From the NCBI GenBank assembly GCA_036702975.1, contig DATNPX010000039.1:1-11764 (forward strand): a stretch of 11,764 nucleotides of DNA, read 5' to 3'. The translations under genes were made by a program, and so were the position numbers. Shown here piece after piece: positions 5,607 to 11,764 of the stretch (position 1 is its first letter; every line of letters starts with the position of its first letter). This stretch comes from DATNPX01 sp036702975. GTDB lineage: Bacteria; Cyanobacteriota; Vampirovibrionia; Obscuribacterales; Obscuribacteraceae. Below the pieces are notes generated by a model, which saw only the letters and a list, made by a program, of their open reading frames with translations, ran no database searches and was not told where the DNA came from.

Positions 5607-8600
5607 GTGAGTTCGGAAGAGTGGCTCAAACTTCGGGCCTGGAATAATTCCAAGCAAGAGGCCTTCGAAGAATTATGCACACAGATCTTTATGCACAAGC
5701 AGATGCCAGACGGTTGCACCTTTACGAGAGTAGGGGCTCCAGACGCTGGAGTAGAGGCAATGTGGGAGTATCCGAATGGCAAAATCGCTGCGATGCAAGC
5801 AAAATTCTTCACTGCTTCATTTTCCAGTACGCAATGGAAGGAACTTGACGAATCGGTAAGAACCGCGCTCACCAAACGCCCCGCACTTGCCTCCTACACG
5901 GTGATGACACCATTCAATCTTCCTGATCCAAATGTCGCGGATAAGAAATCCATGATGGATCGATGGAAAGAGCATGTCAAAACCTGGAAGGATTTTGCAA
6001 TTACCAAAAATATGAATGTCGCGTTTGAGTATTTTGGCGGCAGTCAAATTCTGGCTGAACTATCAAAGGAGCTACATGCGGGACGTCTCTATTTTTGGTT
6101 TGAAAAACAATTTTTCAGCGATGCCTGGTTTCATAAACGTCTACAGGAAACAATTACATTGGCTGACGAGCGATATACACCGCTAGTCCATGTTCCGGTG
6201 TCTTTGGATCAATTGTTTGCATTCGTTGGTAGAGAACAGGAAGTGTTTGATCGATTTCACAACTTGAATATGGCTGTCTTGAGCGCATGGAACGATCTTC
6301 AAAAGGGCGCCTCGTCAACAGATGCGTTAGAGCAAGTCAGGCCAGCTATTGTGCAGATCGAACTTCAAGAAGAAACGCTTGATTTTAAGCAGCAGAGAAT
6401 GGTCGACTTTGAGTCTCTAGCAGAATCATCAGGAAACGCTCTGAGCTTGCTTCGGGAGTATATTCGCGTTACGCAAGCCCAGCGAAAAAGTGAAGACTCG
6501 CAGCCATCGACTGGCGGATCAGCTTATCGTGATTTCCACGCAGAAAGACTTTTAGAGTCATTGTCTCAGCTACAAAGGTTTGCATCTAGACGCAGAACCG
6601 CTTTGTTGAAACATCCAATAATGCTGCTGACAGGTCCCGCGGGCAATGGCAAAACACACCTATTCTGTCGCATTGCGGATGCAAGAATCGGGAGAGGACT
6701 GCCAACCATTTTGCTCTTAGGAGAACAGTTCAATGATGAAGAGCCCTTCAGCCAGATTCAGAAGTTGCTTGGATTGCCCCCAAAGACACAAGAAGAATTT
6801 CTGGGGGCACTCCAAGCATCTGCTGAAGCACGGGGCAATCGAGCCCTGATCATGATCGATGCACTGAACGAGACAAGAGTCGACAACCTTTGGGGTTCGC
6901 ACCTGCCGCGTATGATAACAGCCATACAACGGTTTAGCATGATTGGACTTTGCGTCAGTATCAGAAGTACTTATCTAGAAGACATTGTTCCAACAAACTC
7001 AACGTGGTCAAAGTCTATGACTAGATTCGATCATGATGGCTTCGCTGGAGTGGAGGAACAAGCGACTCGGCATTACTTTACTCACTACAAAATAGAACCT
7101 AGCCATGAACCCCTGACCCCAGAATTCAGGAACCCGCAATTCTTGAAACTCTTCTGTAAAGGCTTGCATAACAAGGGGCTAACTCGTGCACCAGACGGAC
7201 ATGAGGGCATTTGCAGCGTCTATAACCTTTTCATTGACTCGGTAAACGACAAATTATCCAGGAAGAGATACCTGAATTTTCGAAGGTCTGACCAACTAGT
7301 TCAGCAGTCGATATCACTGGTGGCAGCAGAAATGGCAAAGACAGGGGAGTTTTGGATCGAGAGAAAACAGGCACAGTCAATGCTCGATGAACTGCTTCCA
7401 GATCGAGAATTCGGGCGGACCCTTTACGACGGATTGGTATCAGAAGGTATTTTGTCGGAAGAACGCATCGCTACTCGCGGCCGCAACACTGCCGGAGTTA
7501 TGTTCAGCTATCAGAAATTTTCAGAACACCTGCTGGCTAAGACTCTTTCGGACAAGGCCGCAAGTGACTTCAAAGCCGCATTTCGCGGTAACGGAATTTT
7601 GCACAAATACGTTGATGCACACCTATGGCGTTGGAGAGGTGTGCTAGAAGCGATGTGCATTGTGCTGCCAGACGAACATCATGTCGAATTATTTGAAGTT
7701 CTCCCAAGGGATGTGCTAGCCTCGCCATCATTTATCGAAGCCTTTCTTCACAGTTTGGTCTGGCGTCGCAGCGAAAACATTCAGGATAGCGCCATTGACT
7801 TTATCAATCGCCGTATTATCGGAACACATTTTCAAAACCTATTCTTCGAAATTGCAATTCAAATCGCTGGCAAAAAGAAGAATGCGCTGAATGCAGACGG
7901 ACTGCACGATTATTTGATTAAACTTTCACTGTCCTCAAGGGACTACATCTGGACGAGATTTCTCCATAGCGCTCTGTCTGATGATACGCCAGTGAACCGC
8001 CTAATCTATTGGGCAAGTGCGCAAACGAATTTGAGCAACTTCGACGACGAAACAATTTCCCTATACGGCACCGTCTTGGTATGGTTTTTTACGTCGTCGA
8101 ACCGATTCATTCGAGACAAGGCAACCAAAGCTTTGGTCGAATTGCTTGCGTCAAAACCATACTTGTGGTTGGGTCTCCTAGACAAATTCAAAGAATGCAA
8201 TGATCCATACGTAATCGAACGATTATATGCGGTTGGTGCCGGAGTAGCACTACGTTGCGCAGACTTGGATGTCTTGAAAAAGCTTGGTCAAACCGTTTTT
8301 GATACACAATTCCGAAATGGCGCTCCAGTTGCTCACGTGCTGATCAGAAAATATGCTGCGGCGATCGTGAATGTGTCCATCGAGTTCGCTGGTTTGCAAA
8401 TACCCCCAGACAAACCCGTCCATCCACCATTCAAGACCTTGTTCGACGAATCTACATTGCCAAACAAAACGATTAAGAAAAAATATCTGTCAGATTCTGC
8501 CCGAAATGGCTATCACCATATATGGTTTTCTTTAACTCAAAGTGACTTCGCTCAATATGTCATTATGAACAGAATGCCTTGGACTAGTAAGCGTCTGAAT

Positions 8601-10040
8601 GGGACCGCTATGATTGATTCTGACGCAATCTATGAACGTTTCTTCGCAGAGCTTACAGCTCGGCAAACACGGGCCTGGAGTGATTATCAGCAGGCAAGGA
8701 ACGCAGACCCCAAACCAACGCTGCAGGAATTTCTAGAAGATAAACCTATCGAGTATCCGTCAGAGAAAAAGCTCCAACGGTTCAAAAGACTACTTGGCAA
8801 ACGCAAGACTTCAATTTTTGAACGCTGGGTGTTTTTTCGCGAATTGGGACGCCAAGAGCGTCATCCATTCGACACACGCTGGGCACAACGATGGCTATTC
8901 ACGAGAGTAGTAGATTTAGGTTGGAACGCAAAGCTGTTCGATGATTTTGATCGTAATGTGTCATCTCATAGTAGCTATCGAGAAGCAAGAAAGCCTGAGC
9001 GCATCGGAAAGAAGTATCAATGGATTGCATATCATGAGCTGTTGGCTCACCTGAACGATCACTTCCAATTTAAGCCTAATGAGTACGAGCCCTACACATC
9101 GCCTCCCGATGTCCAAGATATAGATCCGTCCTGCTTAATCGAAGCGAGTCTTGCTACGAATTCGCAAACGCGTTCATGGTGGTCACCCATAGACTACGAC
9201 GGTGAGCCGAATCTAACGTTGAACGAATGGGTGCAGGATTGCACAAATCTTCCAGACCTTACAAGGCTAATACTTGTCCGCAACCCTAATGACTTGGAAG
9301 AATGGCTAAACATGAACGGTAGTCATAATTGGGTCAGCGAAAGCAGGACGAGCGTCGCTCAACCAAGAGCAGAAAAACAAAAGCGCGATCTTATCTACTT
9401 GACCACAGCTTATATTGTAAGAGCCCCTGAGGCCCAGAAGTTTCATCGGTGGGCATTGAAGCAAGATTTCTTTGGTCGTTGGATGCCAGAAACGCCGGAT
9501 TTTAACGATGTGTATATCGGTGAATACCCGTGGGCAGATTCTTTCAGGCAGATAAATATTCCATATTTTCATCGAAGGGGTTGGAGCGATGAGACTCGCA
9601 AAGAGAAATTGCCAGTACCAGCAATTGTTGCGGCAGACGAATATAGATCGGAGAGAGAGTACGATTGCTCGACAGACAGCAAGGTCTCATTTCATGTGCC
9701 GTGCAAATGGTTGATTGATTCTCTCAAGCTCAAGTGGGATCGCAAAGTTGGATTCAACAGCAACGCAAAGCTCGTTGCCTTTGATCCGTCAGTTAACTCT
9801 AAAGGGAGCTCATGCTTGCTCGTGAACAAATCCGCTCTCTCAGAGTTTTGCAAAACTTCTGGTTTCGCTGTAGTCTGGATCGTTTACGGCGAGAAACTAG
9901 CCTGGCCGAGTAGTTCCCAACTATTAGACAACCGACTTCATATTAGCGGGTCCTATCTCTTTGACGGAGACACAATCAAAGGCAGGCTCAATCCGAAGGT
10001 AATCGCATGGTCACAAATGGCCAGGGTTCCTCACGAGTAG
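5607..10040 (+). CDS. Avs-like STAND NTPase with N-terminal PD-(D/E)xK nuclease (Avs4-like layout)
   Basis: A 1477-aa protein starting at GTG. Residues 15-130 look like a restriction-endonuclease-type domain: E21/E22 in the first helix, D46 in VGAPDAGVEA, then Q64-A-K66 on the next strand, i.e. the D...(E/Q)xK catalytic pattern. A P-loop NTPase of the STAND class follows: Walker A GPAGNGKT (343-350), Walker B LIMIDALNE (414-422), an arginine after the next strand (SIRST, 451-455), the NPQFLKLFC helix (509-517), and a winged-helix-like segment around FSYQKFSEHLLAK (633-645). The remaining 800 residues are helical, with HEAT-like NRFIRDKATKALVELL (832-847) and the conserved-looking block ERIGKKYQWIAYHELLAHL (1131-1149), both of which I associate with Avs proteins. 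Known Avs proteins bind a phage protein (terminase or portal) with the C-terminus, oligomerise and switch on the N-terminal effector; here that is inference. Avs4 is usually a stand-alone gene, so the two upstream partners are unusual. Confidence 0.85.
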   Translation: MSSEEWLKLRAWNNSKQEAFEELCTQIFMHKQMPDGCTFTRVGAPDAGVEAMWEYPNGKIAAMQAKFFTASFSSTQWKELDESVRTALTKRPALASYTVMTPFNLPDPNVADKKSMMDRWKEHVKTWKDFAITKNMNVAFEYFGGSQILAELSKELHAGRLYFWFEKQFFSDAWFHKRLQETITLADERYTPLVHVPVSLDQLFAFVGREQEVFDRFHNLNMAVLSAWNDLQKGASSTDALEQVRPAIVQIELQEETLDFKQQRMVDFESLAESSGNALSLLREYIRVTQAQRKSEDSQPSTGGSAYRDFHAERLLESLSQLQRFASRRRTALLKHPIMLLTGPAGNGKTHLFCRIADARIGRGLPTILLLGEQFNDEEPFSQIQKLLGLPPKTQEEFLGALQASAEARGNRALIMIDALNETRVDNLWGSHLPRMITAIQRFSMIGLCVSIRSTYLEDIVPTNSTWSKSMTRFDHDGFAGVEEQATRHYFTHYKIEPSHEPLTPEFRNPQFLKLFCKGLHNKGLTRAPDGHEGICSVYNLFIDSVNDKLSRKRYLNFRRSDQLVQQSISLVAAEMAKTGEFWIERKQAQSMLDELLPDREFGRTLYDGLVSEGILSEERIATRGRNTAGVMFSYQKFSEHLLAKTLSDKAASDFKAAFRGNGILHKYVDAHLWRWRGVLEAMCIVLPDEHHVELFEVLPRDVLASPSFIEAFLHSLVWRRSENIQDSAIDFINRRIIGTHFQNLFFEIAIQIAGKKKNALNADGLHDYLIKLSLSSRDYIWTRFLHSALSDDTPVNRLIYWASAQTNLSNFDDETISLYGTVLVWFFTSSNRFIRDKATKALVELLASKPYLWLGLLDKFKECNDPYVIERLYAVGAGVALRCADLDVLKKLGQTVFDTQFRNGAPVAHVLIRKYAAAIVNVSIEFAGLQIPPDKPVHPPFKTLFDESTLPNKTIKKKYLSDSARNGYHHIWFSLTQSDFAQYVIMNRMPWTSKRLNGTAMIDSDAIYERFFAELTARQTRAWSDYQQARNADPKPTLQEFLEDKPIEYPSEKKLQRFKRLLGKRKTSIFERWVFFRELGRQERHPFDTRWAQRWLFTRVVDLGWNAKLFDDFDRNVSSHSSYREARKPERIGKKYQWIAYHELLAHLNDHFQFKPNEYEPYTSPPDVQDIDPSCLIEASLATNSQTRSWWSPIDYDGEPNLTLNEWVQDCTNLPDLTRLILVRNPNDLEEWLNMNGSHNWVSESRTSVAQPRAEKQKRDLIYLTTAYIVRAPEAQKFHRWALKQDFFGRWMPETPDFNDVYIGEYPWADSFRQINIPYFHRRGWSDETRKEKLPVPAIVAADEYRSEREYDCSTDSKVSFHVPCKWLIDSLKLKWDRKVGFNSNAKLVAFDPSVNSKGSSCLLVNKSALSEFCKTSGFAVVWIVYGEKLAWPSSSQLLDNRLHISGSYLFDGDTIKGRLNPKVIAWSQMARVPHE

Positions 10041-10126
10041 ATGTATTGTCTACGCCCTCGTAGGTCACGACCTCGGCCCCATCTAAGCCAGCAAGAAGGA
10101 AGCTCCGACCAGTCCAGCAAAAATGC

Positions 10127-10147
10127 TTGTGTACCTTTTTGTGTACC
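10127..10147. repeat. Direct repeat pair TTGTGTACC, 12-bp period
   Basis: TTGTGTACC occurs at 10127-10135 and again at 10139-10147. With the second pair just downstream it forms a small cluster of protein-binding-type repeats. Confidence 0.75.
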
Positions 10148-10160
10148 CCCCTCGTACAAT

Positions 10161-10190
10161 TCAGTGCATTTTGCTGCTTCTCAGTGCATT
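10161..10190. repeat. Direct repeat pair TCAGTGCATT, 20-bp period
   Basis: TCAGTGCATT occurs at 10161-10170 and at 10181-10190, about two helical turns apart, so both copies lie on the same face of the DNA. Confidence 0.75.
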
Positions 10191-10205
10191 CCCGACCATT
10201 TCCGA

Positions 10206-10262
10206 AAGCGCCAACCAATGCCGGGAAGCAGCCGCAGTGCTCGATTTCTCTCGTTGGCGCTT
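10206..10262. repeat. Perfect 10-bp inverted repeat AAGCGCCAAC / GTTGGCGCTT
   Basis: Arms 10206-10215 and 10253-10262 are perfectly complementary, separated by 37 bases. The GC-rich stem could form in RNA or single-stranded DNA. The arms do not fit the integron attC consensus (RYYYAAC/GTTRRRY), and no tRNA can be folded here. Confidence 0.65.
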
Positions 10263-10426
10263 GAACTCTCTCGCAGCCTCCACCATTTACTTTTCAAACA
10301 GGGCTCAAAACAGCATTGTTGCACGCTTTCTAGCATTCTTAATAACACGCTTCCTCCTGTGTATAGTTGCATGCTGTATGAAGTGGACCCTTTGCTCCAG
10401 GCCAAATTGTTAGGTGCTTAAGTGAT

Positions 10427-11449
10427 TCATTCCTGCATGACTACCTGTTGATTTATTGGTACCACATACGGTGACTGTAAGTCAAGCGCTTTTATTTCCT
10501 CCTCGTTTTGTTCACTACCCGTTAAGACCGACACGTTGGCGATAGCCACGTTAGTGGCTATTGCCACTGTGTCGGAAGCGCCCCTCTCAGGGGCGAACCT
10601 CGGTACTTTCCCATATATTTCCCACGGCGTGTTGTAACTTAGTGCTTGGTGTGGACGCTCGTGGTTGTAAAAATTGATCCACTCCGCGATACTCCTTCGA
10701 GCCTGACTGATGTCGTCGCAGGCTTTGAGATAGACCTCTTCGTACTTGAGGCTCCTCCAAAATCTTTCGACAAAAATGTTATCGAGGTACCGCCCTTTGC
10801 CATCCATGCTGATGGCCACTCCCCGTCTCATTCAATTGTTTTGTGAAAGCGTCACTGGTAAATTGACTGCCTTGGTCCGTGTTGAAAATTTCCGGGCGCG
10901 CTAGCTCCAATGCGCCCTCCAGCGCCTCAACGCAGAACGATGTTTCCATGGAATTTGACAGACGCCATGACACCACGTACCGGCTGTGCCAGTCGATGAT
11001 TGCGACGAGGTAAAGGAAGCCTTTTCGCATCGGAATGTACGTAATGTCTGCAACCCACGCTTGATCCGGGCGTTCTACTTGAACGTCGTGAAGCAGATAT
11101 GGATAGATCTTATGACCTGGCGCGAGCTTGCTTGTTCGTGGCTTGCGATACAAGGCTTCTATTCCCATCTGTGCCATGAGCCGGCGCACCTTCTTTCGGT
11201 TCACCTTATGACCATTCTTTTGCAGTGATGCCGCCATGCGGCGGCTGCCGAAGAACGGCGTCTTCGTGTACTGCTCGTCAATTAAACGCATTAGCTCCAG
11301 ATCCTCTGGGTCGACGTCAGCCTTCTTGTAATAGAGGCTTGAACGATTCAGCTCTAAGAGCTCGCAATGCTCTCTGACTGAGACTGCTTTGTTGTCGTGC
11401 TCGATCAGCGCCATTCGCTGCTCACGGGTCAGTGACCGAGCTTTCGCGC
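10427..11449 (-). pseudogene. IS3-family OrfB transposase, frameshifted
   Basis: The transposase catalytic part is split over two frames. The piece 10779-11414 carries the HTH_21-like start (LNRSSLYYKK) and the first two catalytic residues, in WVADITYI and FNTDQGSQFTS. The piece 10427-10831 carries the catalytic glutamate (NIFVERFWRSLKYEEVY) and the HERPHQALSYNTPWEIYG tail. The frames join cleanly if one base is removed next to the GGGG run near 10820 (minus strand ACGGGGAGTGG, expected ACGGGGGTGG-like reading TGVAISMDG). The repaired protein has DD(35)E spacing. The C-terminal tail after the HERPHQAL block is over 60 residues, long for this family, and is encoded partly by a strong hairpin. 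Upstream, the frame is continuous to the frameshift site (SAKARSLTREQRMALIEH), so the product would be an OrfAB fusion. As read, this copy cannot make active transposase unless the extra base is a sequencing error. Confidence 0.85.
10528..10575. repeat. Long interrupted hairpin inside the IS, transposase tail
   Basis: CCGACAC (10528-10534) pairs with GTGTCGG (10569-10575), then TGGC with GCCA, then ATAGCCAC (10542-10549) with GTGGCTAT (10554-10561) around the loop GTTA. That is 19 pairs with two short mismatched spots. In protein it gives the repeated VAIATNVAIAN. There is no T-run, so it is not a standard terminator. It may block read-through transcription, or be a small insertion or repeat expansion in this IS lineage. 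Confidence 0.75.
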
Positions 11450-11710
11450 TAAAAAATCGTTTTGTACTTTCAGCTTGCCTGTCTGCTCGAACAGTCCAGC
11501 GACATTCTCCTCCGAAATCGGCGACTTAGGCTGTGTTTTGTCGAACACCGTCACTGCCTTCTCGAGCAGTTCTTTCTTCCAGGCGTGTATTTGGTGCGGA
11601 TGGACTTCATATTGACTGGCTATCTCAGCGACAGTCTTTTCACCGCGAACCGCTTCCAATGCAACTTTCGCTTTGAAATCCGCGGCGTGCTTTTTCCTTG
11701 TTCTTTTCAT
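11429..11710 (-). CDS. IS3-family OrfA, helix-turn-helix DNA-binding protein
   Basis: The 93-aa protein starts MKRTRKKHAADFKAKVALEA and continues with the helix-turn-helix EKTVAEIASQYEVHPHQIHAWKK (about residues 24-46, HTH_8/Transposase_8 type). It ends with a short leucine-zipper-like helix (GLFEQTGKLKVQNDFLARKL). OrfA alone regulates transposition by binding the IS ends; when the ribosome slips near its end it becomes the front of the OrfAB transposase. AGAAGAGG precedes the ATG by 4 bases. The reading frame is intact, in contrast with orfB. Confidence 0.9.
   Translation of the reverse strand: MKRTRKKHAADFKAKVALEAVRGEKTVAEIASQYEVHPHQIHAWKKELLEKAVTVFDKTQPKSPISEENVAGLFEQTGKLKVQNDFLARKLGH
11450..11456 (-). 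promoter_or_regulatory. Programmed -1 frameshift site U_UUU_UUA
   Basis: On the minus strand the orfA codons read GAT TTT TTA, giving the slippery heptamer T TTT TTA in the correct phase. After slipping back one base, the frame continues through AGC GCG AAA GCT without a stop into the transposase catalytic region. This is the standard IS3-family way to make OrfAB. OrfA's own stop is at 11429-11431. Confidence 0.85.
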
Positions 11711-11764
11711 TTTGCCTCTTCTAGCAATGCTATTTTAAAGGCAGGAATGTCTCTTAGCTAGTGG
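11649..11764. repeat. 116-bp terminal direct repeat, right copy
   Basis: Identical to bases 1-116; contains the orfA start region and outer end of the IS. See the left copy for interpretation. Confidence 0.97.

Larger units (their letters stand above)
10041..10408. other. Gene-free stretch between the defence unit and the IS, with clustered short repeats
   Basis: No frame here gives a convincing protein; open frames on both strands are of odd composition and lack good start signals. The stretch does contain two pairs of direct repeats (10127-10147 and 10161-10190) and a perfect 10-bp inverted repeat with arms 10206-10215 and 10253-10262. A weak hairpin AGCA-AAAA-TGCT (10117-10128) is the only structure that might end transcription of the STAND gene. 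Clustered short direct repeats are typical of recombinase arm sites at island borders, but no integrase is in the window. Confidence 0.5.
10409..11764 (-). mobile_element. IS3-family insertion sequence, orfA plus broken orfB
   Basis: A roughly 1.36-kb element with the two overlapping frames, -1 frameshift signal and DD(35)E transposase of the IS3 family. The ends share CATTCCTGC about 20 bases in: the left side reads TTAGGTGCTTAAG..., and the right side (complement, completed from the identical copy at 1-119) reads TTAGGCCACTAGC.... The inverted repeats are therefore imperfect, with small gaps. AAATT occurs just outside both ends (10404-10408, and 120-124 next to the left copy) and might be a target duplication if both flanks belong to one copy. 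The exact ends are uncertain by about 5 bases, and the right outer end lies just beyond the window. I cannot name the element. Confidence 0.85.

Noticed and set aside
9988..10218. Minus-strand open frame overlapping the end of the STAND gene
   Set aside because: Overlaps a well-supported gene, has no recognisable protein pattern and no start signal.
10206..10262. Integron attC site
   Set aside because: The arms do not match RYYYAAC/GTTRRRY, and no integron integrase or cassette structure is present. The GTTAGGT at 10409 matches the core but lacks a partner box.
10253..10288. tRNA or tmRNA 3' end, because GCAGCCTCCACCA resembles an acceptor end with CCA
   Set aside because: No complementary 5' acceptor strand upstream, and the T-arm cannot pair; at most a coincidence or a highly decayed scar.
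10041..10421. Open frame of 126 codons starting right after the STAND gene stop
   Set aside because: No ribosome site at usable distance, unlikely amino-acid composition, and it runs into the IS end; treated as chance.
1..11764. CRISPR array
   Set aside because: No regularly spaced repeats of suitable length were seen anywhere in the window.

Overview
The window looks like a piece of bacterial accessory genome, most likely from a proteobacterium. That guess rests on the IS3-family element, good Shine-Dalgarno sites (AGGTGA, AGGAG, AAGGA) and moderate GC; no housekeeping gene is present to fix the host. A mobile-DNA border encloses a block of defence-type genes. The first 116 bases are identical to the last 116 and carry the orfA end of the same IS3-family element in the same orientation. 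The block therefore either lies between two directly repeated IS copies, or the window is a circular molecule or contig (unit 11,648 bp) read with a 116-bp overlap.

Region by region. Bases 1-119 are the IS end. Bases 118-228 encode the C-terminal stub of an XRE-type helix-turn-helix regulator whose front half is gone at the IS junction. A RelA/SpoT-type nucleotide synthetase domain protein lies on the minus strand (247-1320). It is divergent from a 155-aa protein of unknown function (1319-1786), and the two start codons share the palindrome CATG. After a short intergenic region with several inverted repeats, a plus-strand three-gene unit runs from 1974 to 10040. It encodes a 561-aa protein with a C-terminal phospholipase-D-like domain (HxR variant of the HKD motif), a 622-aa probably helical protein of unknown function whose start overlaps the previous stop (TGATG), and a 1477-aa protein. 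The last combines an N-terminal PD-(D/E)xK-type nuclease with a STAND NTPase and a long helical-repeat C-terminus, as in Avs (AVAST) antiviral sensors, Avs4 being the closest layout I know. Bases 10041-10408 have no convincing gene but hold two pairs of short direct repeats and a perfect 10-bp inverted repeat. The rest is an IS3-family element on the minus strand with orfA, a canonical U_UUU_UUA -1 frameshift signal, and an orfB broken by a one-base insertion before the catalytic glutamate.

How it may work (inference). The 1477-aa protein would sense an invader component and oligomerise through its NTPase. It would act through its own nuclease and possibly through the co-encoded PLD-type protein. 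The RelA/SpoT-type protein with its divergent partner looks like a second, toxin-like or alarmone-based module. The pairing of a PLD-like protein and a helical partner with an Avs-like STAND nuclease is the best candidate here for an undescribed or little-described defence system.
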